This document shows, piece by piece, positions 5,611 through 7,446 of a stretch of 7,446 bases of DNA; position 1 is the stretch's first letter; every line of letters starts with the position of its first letter. The notes below the pieces were generated by a model, which was not told where the DNA came from, searched no databases, and was given only the letters and a program-made list of their open reading frames with translations. The position numbers and the translations under genes are program-made. Source of the stretch: an uncultured Campylobacter sp. (GTDB lineage Bacteria > Campylobacterota > Campylobacteria > Campylobacterales > Campylobacteraceae); contig NZ_CALIMW010000060.1 in assembly GCF_938045405.1 (NCBI RefSeq), positions 1 through 7,446 on the forward strand. The letters are read 5' to 3'.

Positions 5611-5902
5611 CTTTGATCCTTAGTTTGCGAAGTCGCGCGCCTTAAATTTAGCCGCCGCACGCGGAATTTGAGTTATGAATTTACGAAGCGGCGCGCCTCG
5701 TAAATTTAAAGAGTAAACCTGGCGGCTAAATTTTAAGCGACCGCTAGGTTTAAGCTGCTGCGAGCGCGAGTTTTGCTCATCGCGAGCTTTCGCACTCGCC
5801 GCTAAATTTTAACCCATAAAATTGCGAGTTAAGCTTATGCGCCAGGAGCAACCTGCTATTAAATTTAGTTCGCGAAGTTGGGGCGCATAGCCGCCTGAAA
5901 TT
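5611..5902. repeat. Structured spacer with nested AAATTT inverted repeats
   Basis: No gene is visible in these 292 bases between the SPFH stop and the hisIE start. An outer inverted repeat pairs AAATTTAGCCGCC (5644-5656) with GGCGGCTAAATTT (5721-5733), 13 bases without mismatch. Inside it, AATTTACGA (5678-5686) pairs with TCGTAAATT (5698-5706) around an 11-base GC-rich loop. Eight RAATTY words occur in the spacer (5644, 5664, 5677, 5702, 5728, 5804, 5861, 5898). It must hold the hisIE promoter or its leader, and probably the terminator for ilvE-SPFH, but no clear -10/-35 pair stands out. A small structured RNA is possible but unsupported. Confidence 0.5.
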
Positions 5903-6982
5903 TTAATTTTCCCGCTCGATGGCACTTTGCTTCGCCTTATCTTTCGTATCGACCCAAATATTAGGCACCGCGCCGCCCGGCGTTAGGAAAATTTTTGCGT
6001 CGCTGTTTTCGCGCAACGCCTCGTTAAATTTAGCCTGCGTCTCGATCTGCTTGAGGCTTAAAAGATTTGCATCCAAGCTCTTTGCGATCTCTTTGTTGGC
6101 GTAGGCTTGCGCGTCGGCTTCGATCTTGGCGGCATCGGCACGACCTTGAGCCTCGATTTTGACGGCGTCTGCGTTACCTTTGGCAAGAGCAGCCTTTTTA
6201 AGCGCCTCTTGATTTGCGCGCTCGACCTCGTATTTGGTGCGCTCAGCCTCCTGTTTGGCGATCTGCACGCTCTCGATCTGCTCCTTTACCTTCGCCGGCA
6301 GGATGATCTCGCGAAGCTGCACGGCTAGCAGATCTACGGGCGAATTCGGCAGTGCTTCGATATTTTTGCGGATGCCGTCGTCGATCGATTTGGCGATCTC
6401 GTCGCGTTTGGTAGGCAGCTCCTCGGCGGCATAGTTGCCGATGACGCTACGCACGACGTCCTTTACGCGCGGATCGATGATCTTATCCTCCCACAAAAAG
6501 CCCCACTCGGCGATCGTGTTGGGCGCCGTGGCTTCATTGAGCCTGTATTGCACGGTGATGTCGATGCTGACGGGCAAATTTCGCGAATCTAGCACCGAAA
6601 GCGAGTTTTTACTAATGATACCGCCCGCGGTGCCGCTTTTAGTAGCGATACCCGCGCTCATATCTTCGCTGCTGGTGTAGTTGATGATACGCGTGCGAGT
6701 ATCTACGACGAATACGTCCTGTATGAACGGCACGAAAAAGTGAAGTCCCGCGCCAAGAGGCGTCGGATCGTATTTACCTAAATTTGATTTGATCCCCACT
6801 TCGCCCGATTGGATCGTGACGAAGGGCTTTGCGATCACGAGCAGCGCGATTAGCGCGATTATCGCGTAAAGCACGCCGCTAAACTTGCCCATCCCTCCGA
6901 AATTAGGAATTTTAAAATTTAAATTCCCGCCTTTTTTGTCGCTGTTTTTCTTATTAAAATAATCATTCAAATCCGCTGGCAT
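5903..6982 (-). CDS. SPFH/Band 7 (prohibitin-like) membrane protein
   Basis: SPFH proteins form large membrane-anchored rings that organise membrane microdomains and modulate membrane proteases. The 359-residue protein has a charged, Gly/Asn-rich cytoplasmic start (1-33), one membrane helix at about 35-52 (VLYAIIALIALLVIA), an SPFH domain at about 53-245 opening with VTIQSGEVGIKSNLGKYDP and containing LPVSIDITVQYRL (136-148) and LREIILPAKVKEQI (223-236), then an Ala/Glu/Lys-rich coiled coil (about 236-305) with AKIEADAQAYANKEIAKSLD, and a C-terminal segment ending in IFLTPGGAVPNIWVD (331-345). A short extra loop (about 103-132) lies before the conserved strand. This matches the C. jejuni Cj0268c type and the HflK/prohibitin architecture. 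Its TAAGGA ribosome binding site (6988-6993) includes the ilvE stop codon, and the genes are eight bases apart, so they are almost certainly co-transcribed and coupled. No functional link between the two is known to me. Confidence 0.88.
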   Translation of the reverse strand: MPADLNDYFNKKNSDKKGGNLNFKIPNFGGMGKFSGVLYAIIALIALLVIAKPFVTIQSGEVGIKSNLGKYDPTPLGAGLHFFVPFIQDVFVVDTRTRIINYTSSEDMSAGIATKSGTAGGIISKNSLSVLDSRNLPVSIDITVQYRLNEATAPNTIAEWGFLWEDKIIDPRVKDVVRSVIGNYAAEELPTKRDEIAKSIDDGIRKNIEALPNSPVDLLAVQLREIILPAKVKEQIESVQIAKQEAERTKYEVERANQEALKKAALAKGNADAVKIEAQGRADAAKIEADAQAYANKEIAKSLDANLLSLKQIETQAKFNEALRENSDAKIFLTPGGAVPNIWVDTKDKAKQSAIEREN

Positions 6983-6990
6983 GCGCGTCC

Positions 6991-7446
6991 TTATTTAACG
7001 TATGTGAGCCAGTGCTCAAATTTAGGGTCTTTGCCCGTGACGACGGCGAAATACGCCTTTTGCAAGCGGCTCGTAATCTCGCCCATCTCGCCCTTGCCGA
7101 TGATCCTGCCGTCGATGTTGCTAATCGGCGTGACCTCCGCGGCGGTGCCGGTAAAAAACGCCTCGTCCGCCGCATAGAGCTGATCGCGAGCGATGCGCTC
7201 TCTGCGGACTTCGTAGCCCAAGCTGTGCGCGATTTCTATGACCGAATTTTGAGTGATGCTCTCTAGGCTAGTGTCGTTCGGCGGAGTGATGATGACGCCC
7301 TCTTTTACGATAAATAGGCACTCACCGGGACCCTCCGCGACGAAGCCCTGCGGATCGAGCAGTATCGCCTCATCGTATCCCGCATCGACCGCCTCAAAAT
7401 TTGCCATCTGCGAGTTAAAATAATTCGCGCTCGCTTTGGCTTTTGC
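6991..7446 (-). CDS. ilvE: Branched-chain amino acid aminotransferase IlvE, C-terminal part
   Basis: IlvE transfers amino groups between glutamate and the 2-oxo acids of leucine, isoleucine and valine, using pyridoxal phosphate. The window holds the last 151 codons; the gene runs off the right edge in frame. The catalytic lysine is inside the window: KASANYFNSQ begins at 7437, matching KAGGNYLSS of E. coli, where the lysine binds the cofactor. Further fold-type IV markers follow in order: EAILLDPQGFVAEGPGECLF, ITPPNDTSLESITQNSVIEI, and FFTGTAAEVTPI, the loop that binds the cofactor phosphate. The C-terminus, LQKAYFAVVTGKDPKFEHWL, is the usual ending. The TAA stop at 6991-6993 forms part of the next gene's ribosome binding site. 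The ilvE-SPFH order is the one found in C. jejuni (Cj0269c-Cj0268c), which supports a Campylobacter origin. Confidence 0.95.
   Translation of the reverse strand, partial: AKAKASANYFNSQMANFEAVDAGYDEAILLDPQGFVAEGPGECLFIVKEGVIITPPNDTSLESITQNSVIEIAHSLGYEVRRERIARDQLYAADEAFFTGTAAEVTPISNIDGRIIGKGEMGEITSRLQKAYFAVVTGKDPKFEHWLTYVK

Overview
The window looks like chromosomal DNA of an epsilonproteobacterium, most likely a Campylobacter from the oral, higher-GC species rather than C. jejuni itself. Three things point there: an ilvE gene followed on the same strand by an SPFH/Band 7 gene (the order of Cj0269c-Cj0268c in C. jejuni), a Dba-like/DsbI-like gene pair, and intergenic DNA saturated with AAATTT-type words. 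The species cannot be named from the sequence alone.

Layout. Positions 1-960 hold the wreck of a plus-strand gene (about 99-598, good start and ribosome binding site, reading frame broken several times), then gene-free DNA with at least one more coding-like scrap. An AT-rich promoter region precedes a tight plus-strand operon at 1116-2945: a 55-aa two-helix membrane protein (Dba-like), a DsbB/DsbI-type quinone-linked thiol oxidoreductase, and a secreted beta-propeller-like protein. In C. jejuni and H. pylori DsbI the propeller is, as I recall, the C-terminal half of one long polypeptide; here it is a separate gene with its own signal peptide. A strong hairpin at 2945-2975 closes the operon. 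Everything downstream is on the minus strand: a frameshifted small gene (3085-3346), an intact gene joining leucine-rich repeats to a likely NTF2-fold immunity-type domain (3470-4369), the bifunctional histidine enzyme HisIE (4600-5610), a 292-base structured spacer, an SPFH/prohibitin-family membrane protein (5903-6982), and the 3' part of ilvE (6991 to the window edge).

The most unusual signal is inside hisIE. Its two catalytic domains are separated by an Asn/Ser-rich linker of about 110 residues. The DNA of that linker contains 11 copies of RAATTY within 237 bases, all in one codon phase, while the flanking catalytic segments have one each. RAATTY is the sequence methylated by the orphan methyltransferase CtsM in C. 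jejuni, where the methylated site marks DNA for natural transformation. The same words form the ends of several inverted repeats and terminator-like hairpins in this window, as paired uptake sequences do in Neisseria and Haemophilus. The inference is that this linker is a protein-tolerated hotspot for accumulation of uptake-type motifs.

Functionally the window mixes housekeeping genes (histidine and branched-chain amino acid synthesis, membrane organisation), an envelope disulfide-bond module, and a small decaying accessory segment (LRR/NTF2 gene plus a broken neighbour) that may be left over from a toxin-immunity locus.
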